Positions 1 through 8,411 of a DNA stretch of 64,000 nucleotides are shown here, piece by piece; the stretch's first letter is position 1, and each line of letters begins with the position of its first letter. The position numbers were made by a program, and so were the translations under genes. The notes under the pieces were generated by a model. That model was not told the origin of the DNA. It ran no database searches and saw only the letters and a program-made list of their open reading frames with translations. The stretch comes from Blastomussa wellsi. Taxonomy: Eukaryota > Cnidaria > Anthozoa > Scleractinia > Plerogyridae. The DNA lies in assembly GCA_947652115.1 (NCBI GenBank), contig OX393570.1, positions 12,668,950-12,732,949 on the forward strand. Reading direction: 5' to 3'.

Positions 1-414
1 ACATATCCTTTTATCGAGTCATGCTTTGCTAGAGCCAAAGCTTGAATTTTCATATGCTATTTTCCTTTCCAACTTCCTGTTAACAACTGACAGACCTGTT
101 GAAGCAAAACCTGAAAGAGCTGCAATTCCAGCGACAGGCGCTCCGACCACAATTCCGACACCAGTAACAGAAGTTGCTACGGCTCCGGAAGACAGGGAGA
201 CAGATACAGCGCCAAGAGACACCGCGGAATAGTGGATAATTTTGCGGGCTTTCTTGTATTTTTTTAATACAAGTCTCCGTTGTTCGGCTTCATCGGAGAT
301 TTCTTTTTCAATTTTGCTGATCTCAGTAAGCCGGAAATTTTCGGTTCTTTCCAGTGGGGGAAGCTCTGGATAAATAGGTGGAGCACTCGGCTGCAAGACA
401 TTTGACGAAGACAT
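1..414 (-). pseudogene. terminal hydrophobic Polinton protein, 3' part outside or frameshifted
   Basis: The reading frame starts at the ATG complementary to 412-414 and codes for a proline-rich N-terminus (APPIYPELPP), a short charged helix, and then a long small-residue hydrophobic segment (GVGIVVGAPVAGIAAL) that could insert into a membrane. The homologue in copy 2 (54,965-55,600) is 211 residues and ends in a charged coiled coil. Here an indel after the hydrophobic segment, near position 50, puts the rest in another frame, whose residues still match copy 2. It lies directly downstream of the minor capsid gene, same strand, 25 bases apart. I do not recognise a named family; a membrane-active virion protein is only an inference. 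Confidence 0.7.
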
Positions 415-438
415 GGTATATCAACAGATTATATTTTT

Positions 439-1092
439 TCAAATGATTTGCAATTCGAGTTCAAGGGGGTGTTCGTTAAAATCAAAAAGCTCACCGTCCA
501 CGTCTTTGACTGAAAGCGTGACGCTGTTGACATATATGTGAGTCGAAGCGTCACGAAAGGGCATCTGTTCGCCCGTTTGATAGTTGACTTTTTTGAAAGC
601 CTCCCCTCGGATGTCAAACTTTGCAAGAAGGGTTGAAGCTTGAAGGGTTGAAGACCAAATTTTGATTGTGGTCAACCAAGTCACAATGGACAAAGTAAGT
701 AGTCGGTATTCGAAGCCGTTTGACGAAAGTTATAAACATCAAATCGCGGGAAATGCCTTTGTCAAGAGTTATTTTTTTATCCCCAAAGTTGTCAATTACC
801 ATTACACCAGCTGGTGTATTGATTTGAGTGGGAAGTTTTACATTGAATTTAGCGAAAGCATTTTCAATATTTTGAGCCATACTTTCAAGAGTGTAATGCC
901 CTCTGGGGAATGTTATGCGAACAGCCCGTTTACCATCAAGATCAGACGTTGCAATTACTCCATCTTTTTTCAAATTATGCCACAAATTTCGAAGCGAACA
1001 AGACAACAGCCTTACGAAAGAGGCCTCTGGAGTCGGGTTGTCAAAATAGACGGTGCATGGATTAGAAGACGTAGAAATACTAAGCACAACCA
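439..1092 (-). pseudogene. minor capsid (penton-like) protein, frameshifted
   Basis: This is the broken homologue of the intact 222-residue protein at 54,273-54,941. It starts at the ATG complementary to 1090-1092. Shared blocks include SSNPCTVYFDN, HYTLESMAQNIENAF, YFVHCDLVDHNQNL and SVKDVDGELFDFN. Compared with copy 2 there is a small in-gene deletion after KITLD and a frameshift around 640, after which the matching frame shifts. Size, beta-rich character and position next to other virion genes fit the single jelly-roll minor capsid protein known from Polintons, but I assign this from context and overall look, not from a structural match. An open frame on the opposite strand through here is a shadow. 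Confidence 0.65.
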
Positions 1093-1159
1093 TTTTATTT
1101 TGTTGTGTGCAAATTTTCAATTGAAAAATAACTGGGAATATATAAATCCGCACGTGATT
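1093..1159. promoter_or_regulatory. compact divergent promoter region between minor capsid and 543-residue genes
   Basis: Only 67 bases separate the two divergent start codons. The segment is AT-rich and contains runs such as TTTTCAATTGAAAAATAA and AATATATAAAT. The equivalent spacer in copy 2 (54,221-54,272) keeps the palindrome-like TTTTTCAATTGAAAA. Both genes must be driven from here if the element uses its own promoters. No experimental start site is visible. Confidence 0.45.
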
Positions 1160-2791
1160 ATGTTTGGATATCTCGGAAAAATAGCGAAGGCTTCCAATGC
1201 GAAGTTTGCACAAGCCAAAGCGTGGGCAGCTTTTTCTGCACGGTTCCCGAGGGCCGACAAAAGCAAATTTGAAGCACAGGTATGTTTTGCGCCGGACAAC
1301 ACAGCAACAGCTGAAATATTCTGGAAAGAGGGTCCAGGCAGTCTGCAAAGCGTATTCGGTTCAGATCCAGAATATTGGAGCGCGGGCATGAAAAGCGCAC
1401 TGGGTTTGGTTGAAGTTGACGGCTTTCCTTTCCAGTTAACGCCCAGTGCAGGTGGTTCGCTGGCGGTTCCAGCATTTCCATTCGAAGACGAGGCGTCACG
1501 TTTGAAGAAAATATTCAACAACAAAGTGAATATTTATGTTTCCCCTGATCAGTATTTTACAACAAAGTTCAGAGAGGTATTCCAAAAAGAACAACAGAAG
1601 TTCGAAACGTCAAAGCCTTCGAAAAAATGGTTGTCGGGACCAAATATGTCTTTTTGGGAACAGCAGCTGAATTTCGCAGTGTGGTGTGCGACGACAGGCT
1701 GCGGAATCTCAAGAGAAGTATTTGACAAAGACAACACAACGTTGAATCTTTCACCACAGGTACGGGCGTTTTATATCTTCCACGTGTACTTCACGGTTTG
1801 GCGCATACTCTTCCAACTCGGAGGTATCCAAAGCTTTAGCGCATTGCCGGGTGGCCCAACATGGAGTCAAACCAACAACAGCTGTGACGAAGCTTCGTGG
1901 AAAAGATTATGTGCAGAGTTCGACGTGCCTCCTTCAACTGATTTCCGCTTCACGCGAGGTCCAAATCACGGGTTGGGGAGCGTTTATATTTATTGTCGCG
2001 ATCCTTTCATCCTGAACGTTCCCTATCCATCAGCAAAAGCAAAATTTGATGATGAAGATCCAAGGGCGTCAGAAAAGGGAATATCAGTTTGCTTTATCAG
2101 AAACGATGCGGCGAAAGAGCAATTCAATTGGTCTGCACCCAAAGCCACAGCAGGTTTGACCCAGGCTGGTTTGTCGCGAATAAACCAGTCGATTGAAGCC
2201 TTTGTGTATTGCATCTTGGGTGCGCAAGTAAACGTCCGCAGTAGCATTCTGGGGGCTGGTGGCAGAGCAAAAGAAGCCCAGAGCGAGTTCATCGTCTTGG
2301 TGGAAGACGCAGTGAGACAGCCCGACCTGGCGAAAAGTGTGCAGCGTTATCAACTGGCGGTGGATGAGGCCAAGGTGAGGCTCAATCTGGCTGTTTGCCC
2401 GGGGGCTTGGCTGATGCCAGGGAATATGATAATAAACACAGAAAGTACTATCGGTTACAATAACCAGTTGAAACAGGCGGTACAAGGCATGAAACTGGGG
2501 ATCAACGACGAGGTTAACAAAAGCACGAAAAAGGCTGGAATTCGGTACATGGATGGTGGGAGATCAAAAATTAACCCACCAAACAGTCACCCTTCGAATC
2601 CGATACACAAAGCGGCAATAGCAAAAAAAGAGCCGACCCCTGTTTCCCAAACAGTTGCAGAGGAGCAAACAGCAGCAGAAGAGCAAACGCCAACGGCTGG
2701 CTCCGGCAGCCAGGCACATCTCGACAATAAAATTGCTGTCGCTGTTGGCGCGGTTGCAGTTGCGGGGTTGGCATTCTTGGCATTGCGTTAA
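1160..2791 (+). CDS. conserved Polinton protein of 543 residues with C-terminal membrane segment
   Basis: This is an open frame of 543 residues. The frame is also open upstream to 662, but that part lies over the antisense minor capsid gene, and copy 2 has a different start region, so I use the ATG at 1160. Recognisable conserved blocks shared with copy 2 are SFWEQQLNFAVWCATTGCGI, SRINQSIEAFVYCILGAQVN and VQRYQLAVDEAKVRLN. A lysine- and proline-rich tail leads to a terminal hydrophobic helix (KIAVAVGAVAVAGLAFLAL), so it is probably tail-anchored. The ancestral N-terminus seems lost: copy 2 starts about 14 residues earlier. Its stop codon overlaps that of the convergent coiled-coil gene. Function unknown; a large virion protein or receptor-binding protein are possible. 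Confidence 0.75.
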   Translation: MFGYLGKIAKASNAKFAQAKAWAAFSARFPRADKSKFEAQVCFAPDNTATAEIFWKEGPGSLQSVFGSDPEYWSAGMKSALGLVEVDGFPFQLTPSAGGSLAVPAFPFEDEASRLKKIFNNKVNIYVSPDQYFTTKFREVFQKEQQKFETSKPSKKWLSGPNMSFWEQQLNFAVWCATTGCGISREVFDKDNTTLNLSPQVRAFYIFHVYFTVWRILFQLGGIQSFSALPGGPTWSQTNNSCDEASWKRLCAEFDVPPSTDFRFTRGPNHGLGSVYIYCRDPFILNVPYPSAKAKFDDEDPRASEKGISVCFIRNDAAKEQFNWSAPKATAGLTQAGLSRINQSIEAFVYCILGAQVNVRSSILGAGGRAKEAQSEFIVLVEDAVRQPDLAKSVQRYQLAVDEAKVRLNLAVCPGAWLMPGNMIINTESTIGYNNQLKQAVQGMKLGINDEVNKSTKKAGIRYMDGGRSKINPPNSHPSNPIHKAAIAKKEPTPVSQTVAEEQTAAEEQTPTAGSGSQAHLDNKIAVAVGAVAVAGLAFLALR

Positions 2792-4125
2792 CGCCGCTTA
2801 TAGCTCTCAACCAAAAACGCAACCACAGCCAAAATCAGAAGCCAGACGTGCTCTGCCAGAAACCCAATTGCCTTTCCGACAGCTTTGAAGAGGAAACTCA
2901 CAATCGAGCCAATGAGGCCGGGAAGGATTCCAGCAAGTTTAATTTTTTCCGATATCTTTCAAACCATTTCCCAACCCTTTTGCGGTTGCTTTCAGCGAGT
3001 TGTTAATTGTGCCGATGACAGCACCAATTGTGACTCCAGCAGCAAGAAAGATCGCTGTCAGCGTCACACCGTGTTTTTTGAAGATCTCTTTGACCCTTCC
3101 TCGAAGAGGCTTCTTCTGTTCTATTTCCTCAATCTGTGTGTCAACCTGGTTGATCTCTTCGAGACGCTGCGCAACTCTTGCTTCCGCGGCTTCTTTATCA
3201 GAGGGTGAGGCATTCTCATCGTTGATGATCACCCTGTCTTCTTCATTTTGGCGTTCCAGTTCTGCTTTTTGAACTTTCAACTCGTTGAGGGCTTCTGTGT
3301 CAATTTTCTCTTGAAGTTCACTTATGTTTTTTTCTAACCTGGCATTTTCTTCTGTGAGCCTCCGCACATCTTCTCTTAATTTTGGCGCCTGTTTTGCTGT
3401 TGTGTTGATTTGTTCCAGTTGCTTTCTTTTATCTTGATGTTCTTTTTCAAGGTCTTTTTTCGCCTGTTTCAGTTTTTGAATTTCTTTTTCATCCAAAGAC
3501 CCATGTGTATCTTCAAGAGCAGCTCTCTGTTCATCAATTATTCTCATTCTGTTTCTGATTTCTTCCATGTCATTTTTAACTTTTTCTTGATCTTTTGCCA
3601 AAGATAAAGATTTTTCCAGTTCTTTTTCTTTTTCAGCCAGTTCTTGCTTAACGGCTTCCTGTGATTCATAAATGGACTTTCCGAGGGCAGTTTTTATTTC
3701 TTTGGTAAGCCTTGTATTTAGTTCACCACGTCATATGCCTTTTTTCCAGCGCCAAACATTTTAACTTGAAGCTTTCCGTTTTTTGGGTTGTAAAATAACT
3801 CAAGCTCACTTGAGCTCATGTTCGGAAATTGCTCTTTTGCAGCAAGCCAAGCTCGTTCACTGCTGCCCATCAATGGAGTTTCCTCGGTGTAAGAAGTGTC
3901 AGGAAGCCCGCTCTGTTCGTGAAGCCTGGTTTCCATTTCAATTTCTTCGCCACCGTGATAGGGTGTCGAAGCGGTGTCCGGCACAAAAGGACCGGTTGTG
4001 TTTTGACGGTTTTCCTCTTGTTCATCAGCATCGCCATCGTTGTCGATAGCATCGTCAAGGTCAGGGTCTTCGTGGCCAAAGGGATGTGGATCATAAGCAG
4101 GGTTTTCAAAACCACCTTTCGACAT
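2788..4125 (-). pseudogene. coiled-coil membrane protein of the Polinton, two frameshifts
   Basis: The gene starts at the ATG complementary to 4123-4125. The N-terminal 135 residues are acidic and proline-containing (PFVPDTASTPYHGGEEIEME), then the frame breaks near 3,716 by a one-base indel. The following frame gives about 200 residues of charged heptad-like coiled coil (for example LEKEHQDKRKQLEQIN). It then has a glycine/alanine hydrophobic segment (GVTIGAVIGTINNSLKATAK) and, after a 4-base insertion near 2,940 relative to copy 2, two more hydrophobic stretches to a stop at 2788-2790. Homologue: 51,949-52,708. Function unknown; structure suggests a membrane-anchored fibre or scaffold. Confidence 0.7.
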
Positions 4126-4163
4126 TGTCTATTGAATAAAAATTTTTTGGTTTAATATACAAA

Positions 4164-5685
4164 ATGGCAGTGCAAGCAAACCTTCGTCCAACGCACAGTG
4201 AAAAAAATCCCAACGCGATGAAAGCCGAACGCACGGTCAATCGCATTACCTTTGATCGTAGCGAAGCCAACCCCACCGAGACGGGCTCTGGTTGACAAGA
4301 TGGTTGTGAAGTACGCTGGAACCCCAGTGCAGGACACGGTGGGGTACGACATCTTCAAGATCTGGGAGGACCTTTTCCTCTCGCAGGAGGAGCGTGACGA
4401 CATGCTGCTCGATGGAATTCAAAGCGAAGATCTCTGCAAGATCCGCTCAAATACTGAGGATAAGAAAACCTCGGGTGTCGACGCGGAAAACGCGCTCTCC
4501 AAAGTTTTCGGAACGAAATACCGGATCCGGCTGGACCACCAGATCCTGAAAAACCACGGAGTCTTTTATCCCCAAGCTCTTTTTCACAATCTCGTTTTTG
4601 AGCTGAAACTTGCGCCGGCTTCGCAGGTTGCCAAAGGCTCTGATCCGGATAAACTGAAATATAAGCTGAAAAACATTCAGCTCGAGTACGAAATGATGAG
4701 AAGCAAGACCTTGGCAGACGAGGCAAGCAGTGTTTACTCCGCGGGAAAGGAGTTCTTATACGACCATGTGATGCGAGATCAGGTTGTTGGGTTTGCACAA
4801 ATAATTCGACGCGGTTGGATTGTTAACACTCTATTCTCATGTACTTCTGCATTCACTTGTTACAGCATCATGGCGAGCGATTTCACAACATTGTCATTAC
4901 CGGTGAAAACTAAAGAAAAATAAAGGACAATACAAATAAACTTAAAGAAAAGACGGAAGGCAAACAAAAGGTGCAAAGAAACTTACAATTTGTGCGGATT
5001 TAAACGACGACTTGCTTATAAACTGCGAAGATTCTCAACACACATTTAAGCACGTGCTTCGCTGAAAACTCACTGAGATCACATGATCAAAAATGCTCGC
5101 TACTTTACGGTCACGAAGTGTAAAACAAAAACAAAACGTAAACAAGGTCAAGTCCGAGTTTGCTCGTTTTGAAACTAAACACAGGTGGTCACCTTTTCAA
5201 AAAGCGCTGACTCAAGGATTAACCTTAGAGTGAACCCCCAGAGAAGATCCCTGAAAGGCATACTTCTTCTCTTCATTGAGCCATACACAGCCGGCACCAG
5301 GGATTCAGAAAAGTACATCAACCCAGACCTCTCGAAAGTCACTGTTACGGTGAATGGCACGCCAAACATGCTCTTCAACAACGGCCTCGAAGGAAAAGAT
5401 TTTTGGGGTGAAGTTGTCCGATTCTTTGGCAAGTCAAAAAACAAAACACAGCACATGAATCTGAAAAAGTTCTGGAGCGATGACAAGTTCGGGCTTCTGA
5501 TTGATTTGCGTTCAATGGAGGATAACGCAATGCATGGAAGCGGCGCGCGCCTCGTAAACACAAAAGACGGGGTTCAGCTCGAGCTCGAGCGTAATCTCAG
5601 TGGTTCAGGCAATGTTAACTGCCACGTTTTCGTGATCAGTGACTCGCAAATGAATATATTGGGGCAGCAATTAGAATCTGTGTAA
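4164..5685 (+). pseudogene. major capsid protein (double jelly-roll candidate), deleted and interrupted
   Basis: The start ATG at 4164 is preceded by TTTAATATACAAA. The N-terminus (MAVQANLRPTHSEKNPNAMK) runs to about 4,295, where roughly 40 codons present in copy 2 are missing and the frame changes. The next blocks are ALVDKMVVKYAGTPVQDTVG, DLFLSQEERDDMLLDGIQSE and LKYKLKNIQLEYEM. A 384-bp insert (4798-5181) then splits the gene, and the rest (NPQRRSLKGILLLF to ISDSQMNILGQQLESV) ends at 5685. Size of about 480 residues, position upstream of the packaging ATPase and the beta-rich pattern fit a Polinton major capsid protein. I infer the fold; I cannot compute it. Confidence 0.65.
4798..5181. 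mobile_element. 384-bp insert in the capsid gene with imperfect 8-bp flanking duplication
   Basis: The capsid reading frame stops matching copy 2 at 4797 and resumes at 5182. The flanks read CAGGTTGT (4790-4797) and CAGGTGGT (5182-5189), which look like an 8-bp target-site duplication with one mismatch. An 8-bp duplication is usual for hAT-type non-autonomous elements. I do not see clear terminal inverted repeats and no coding potential of note. Confidence 0.55.
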
Positions 5686-5702
5686 TTCTAATATAGAAAA
5701 AA

Positions 5703-6242
5703 ATGGATCCAAACAACATACCGTTCAATTAACGCTCTCATCATTGGCCCGACGAATTCAGGCAAATCGCAGTTTGTGGTTGATCAGCTCTGCGGACCTT
5801 TTCACGGCAAGTTCGACTACATCGTGCTCATATGCCCAACATTACTGCATAACAAGACTTATCAAGGCCTCGCTTCGGCGGACCCGCATTTTTATTTTAT
5901 CGTTTGCGCACAGCATGAGGTGGAACGCTGGTTGAATGATGTATGTTTGTTTTTGGAGGGCACCAACACGCTCATAATCCTCGATGACTGCGCAGCCACG
6001 AAAGATGTGAAAAAGCGCACAGGCCCGCTGGTCCGCTCGCATTCAGCGCCCGCCACTCAGGATTCAGTGTGTGGGCACTCGTTCAAAAGACGACCAGCAT
6101 CACAGCTTCTTTTCGCGAAAACGTGGCTGCGGCTGTGCTTTTCTATACACCCTCAAGGAAGACTTTGAAAGATGTTTATGAAGATTTCGCCGGCAGCCTT
6201 ACTCAAAAGGAGTTCCAAGAATACATTTCGAAGTTGGGGTAA
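5703..6242 (+). pseudogene. A32/FtsK-HerA-like genome packaging ATPase, frameshifted
   Basis: The gene starts at ATG 5703, 17 bases after the capsid stop, behind CTAATATAGAAAAAA. In the intact frame of copy 2 the Walker A motif is GPTNSGKS and the Walker B motif is LIILDDC; here both are present (GPTNSGKS encoded at about 5,748-5,771; NTLIILDDCAA) but in frames separated by an early frameshift at about 5,730 and another near 6,030. The downstream frame runs to a stop at 6240-6242. The family packages DNA into preformed capsids in Polintons, virophages and large DNA viruses. Next to the capsid gene, as is common. Confidence 0.8.
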
Positions 6243-6334
6243 AATAAGTTTTCCTACCTTGAGTGCACAATTCGGTGCCCAACGGGAATAAAATTTGCGC
6301 TCAATTAAAAAAAAAAGAAACCAATATACAAACA

Positions 6335-6865
6335 ATGAGTGATTTCGAAGACCTCGTAATGACCGACGTTTTGAGCTTGCTTGAAGCTGAACCAACCAGC
6401 GCGCCCGACAATGTCCCTTCATTGCAGGCTGATATTCCTGCTCTTCCCGAGCAGCTGGCTGTGCTGGGTTCAACAGGAAAATGCAAACAAACCCTCGGTG
6501 TACAACTGTCGCACGATCAGGTCAAACGCCTCACCGACAAAGATGTTGAGAAATACACCAAACGGTACGAGGCCTTTGTTGGTTCAAAGACAACTGACAG
6601 CTTGATCGACAGCTGCATTTTTCTTGTGTCCAAAGCGGCCGGAATGGTGGTCAAAGTCAAAGACATCGACGTTTTACAAAAACAACTCAAAAACGACTTC
6701 GTCATCAACAGAGAGCTCTCCAACCTTGCTGGCGCCACTGCTTTAAAGTGCGGACGTTTACTCGCTGTGGCCAACGCGGCGCTGATCATAACAAAAACCA
6801 TTGATTTAGAACCCGAAGCAAAAACAGTTGAAATTACCGAGCTTTCCTCACCAACTTCTGAATAA
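6335..6865 (+). CDS. gene E: conserved Polinton protein of unknown function, 176 residues
   Basis: Open frame of 176 residues starting at ATG 6335, preceded by CCAATATACAAACA. The homologue in copy 2 (49,549-50,127) is also open, with shared blocks VQLSHEQVKRL or VQLSHDQVKRL, DKDVEKY and LKCGR. The C-terminal half is rich in alternating hydrophobic residues, predicted mostly helical. Intact in both copies although most neighbours are broken. I do not recognise a family. It lies 92 bases after the ATPase, first of a run of five small genes between ATPase and integrase. Confidence 0.75.
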   Translation: MSDFEDLVMTDVLSLLEAEPTSAPDNVPSLQADIPALPEQLAVLGSTGKCKQTLGVQLSHDQVKRLTDKDVEKYTKRYEAFVGSKTTDSLIDSCIFLVSKAAGMVVKVKDIDVLQKQLKNDFVINRELSNLAGATALKCGRLLAVANAALIITKTIDLEPEAKTVEITELSSPTSE

Positions 6866-6938
6866 TTCCTCAGAAAATAGGCAGCAATTCCTCACAAAAA
6901 TTTTTTTTTATTAAATATATATTTGTTTCCAAGTAACA

Positions 6939-7342
6939 ATGGACGAAGAACAGAAGCAACCGACCGCGCAAGAAAGCACTGAAGCACTGAAAATCCTTCC
7001 AACTTCACAAACATCGGATACAAAGCCCACCAAAAATCCCAAACGAGTGGCTGCCGGTAAACGGATTGCTGAAAAAATAGGGTGCTCCGCGAAGCACAGA
7101 AAAAAGCTTATTTCGATAAAATCGCAAACGAGAAAAAATCTGCACCTGATCCTCCTGCGCATGCGCCTGCGTCATGGATCTCTATTGCAATTGGCACAAC
7201 GCTTGTAACGACTTATGTCAAGCGTGAAGACATCCCAGCCTTTTTTCGACCAACTGCGCAGGCACCTCCGCCAGCACCTGCGCCACAGGTGACGCAAGAA
7301 TCTCCACCGCAACCCAAAAAAGGACTTCGCTATATGGACTAG
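6939..7342 (+). pseudogene. gene F: small proline-rich membrane protein, frameshifted
   Basis: It starts at ATG 6939 behind TTAAATATATATTTGTTTCC. The first about 45 residues are polar and lysine-rich (NPKRVAAGKRIAEKI). A frameshift near 7,078 moves the rest into another frame, which gives REAQKKAYFDKIANEK, one hydrophobic helix (SWISIAIGTTLVTTYV) and a proline/alanine tail ending at 7342 (KKGLRYMD). The homologue in copy 2 (48,828-49,305) keeps this architecture and also carries a partial tandem copy. Unknown function. Confidence 0.65.
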
Positions 7343-7390
7343 AGTGGAGGAAAAAAAAATTCATTTGAATATATTTTTGGTGAATATAAA

Positions 7391-7663
7391 ATGCGGAAAA
7401 TCAACTTAACCCCGTTTGCGATAAGCAGCACAGCAGCAACAGGCATTGGCTTATTTTGGTGGTATTTCTCATGGTGTTGCTTAAAAAGTATCGTTTGGAT
7501 AGTCAAAAATCCTGATCTCGAGTCTGTTGTGGGAAATCAGGAAAATGTGGAAAATGTGGAAAATGAGGAAGAGCAAAGTGTTCAAGAAGCGCAAGAGTTA
7601 CTTACGAGAGTGATAAAATTACTGTTGGAAAGAATTGAAAGTCAAGAAAAAATTTCCAATTAA
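7391..7663 (+). CDS. gene G: 90-residue single-pass membrane protein
   Basis: Short open frame from ATG 7391, preceded by TGAATATAAA. A hydrophobic aromatic segment (TGIGLFWWYFSWCCL, residues about 17-31) is followed by an acidic linker (NVENVENEEEQ) and a leucine-rich helix at the C-terminus. The copy-2 homologue (48,560-48,782) is degenerate but its end still matches. Unknown function; likely a small virion or host-membrane protein. Confidence 0.6.
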   Translation: MRKINLTPFAISSTAATGIGLFWWYFSWCCLKSIVWIVKNPDLESVVGNQENVENVENEEEQSVQEAQELLTRVIKLLLERIESQEKISN

Positions 7664-7689
7664 ATAATTTTCTCTTATCTAGAACCAAC

Positions 7690-7911
7690 ATGTCTGACAA
7701 CAAGCTCGTCAAAATCGTCATGGATTCCGCAACCCTCGTCGGCCTCGCTGCTGGCATAGGCTGGGTGGCCAAAAAAACGTTCAGGAAAAGTTTTACAGGT
7801 GACCCTTCAAATTCTATCGAAAACTACGCAATGTTCACAGCTGTCATGGCGGGGAGCGTTGCGCTCAAAAAATATATGGAGGACCAGAAAATCCTTCCCG
7901 CCAGCGTCTAA
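7690..7911 (+). CDS. gene H: 73-residue protein with two hydrophobic segments
   Basis: Open from ATG 7690 and intact in both copies (copy 2: 48,313-48,534), nearly residue for residue. Residues about 12-25 (SATLVGLAAGIGWVA) and 48-60 (AMFTAVMAGSVALK) are hydrophobic with lysines between, as in small hairpin membrane proteins. It is 26 bases after gene G. No family recognised. Confidence 0.7.
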   Translation: MSDNKLVKIVMDSATLVGLAAGIGWVAKKTFRKSFTGDPSNSIENYAMFTAVMAGSVALKKYMEDQKILPASV

Positions 7912-7958
7912 AACCCTTCCGATTAACATTTTGAAAAAATAAATATAAGAAAAAAAAA

Positions 7959-8383
7959 ATGGCAAGTATCGCGATTATGGTTGGCGGGGCTGTGTTGAAT
8001 GCGGCGGCTTTCGTAGGCGGTAATTATCTCGCGAGAGATTTTGGTAGCGGTGACAAAGCTGCACTTGAAGAAAAAGTGCGCCATGATAAAGCTCTCGAGG
8101 CATACCAAGCTGTGTACGTAAAATACACGCGAGACCGCACCAAACTTCTTGACTGGATTGCGACAAACGCTCAAATAAAAGAGGAGGCCAAACAGAACTT
8201 CACCAACACTGACTACGCTTTCAAACTCTACAACAAACTGCACCCTGAAGAACGCATGTCACTTCCAAAAGAACCCAAGTTCTCGGATTTCAATCAGCCG
8301 AGCGAGCAGCAGAAAATGGTGAGCTTGTTTTCGTTGGCGCGGGGGCTCTCGCTCTGGGCTATGCTGCATTCCGGTTCCTTTAA
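7959..8383 (+). pseudogene. gene I: small membrane protein, stop lost by a one-base change and read into integrase
   Basis: It starts at ATG 7959 behind AAATATAAGAAAAAAAAA. It has a glycine/alanine N-terminal hydrophobic segment (MVGGAVLNAAAFVGGNYLA), a charged middle (ERMSLPKEPKFSDF) and, in copy 2, a C-terminal hydrophobic anchor ending in AAFRFL. Here the A-run after the CAG CAG codons near 8,310 is one base shorter than in copy 2. The anchor is therefore read in a wrong frame, the stop at 8381-8383 is skipped and translation continues in frame into the integrase, giving a 426-residue open frame. Confidence 0.7.
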
Positions 8384-8411
8384 ACTTTTTTGTCTCCTTT
8401 CTTATAGCACT

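Noticed and set aside
614..1348. 244-residue minus-strand frame with an extra N-terminus beyond the minor capsid start
   Set aside because: The part upstream of 1092 is antisense to the 543-residue gene; copy 2 supports the ATG at 1090-1092.
2023..2485. Minus-strand frames of 89 and 133 residues inside the 543-residue gene
   Set aside because: Shadows of the conserved plus-strand gene; no independent conservation.
4355..4798. 147-residue minus-strand frame in the capsid gene
   Set aside because: Antisense shadow; the plus strand matches the capsid gene in copy 2.
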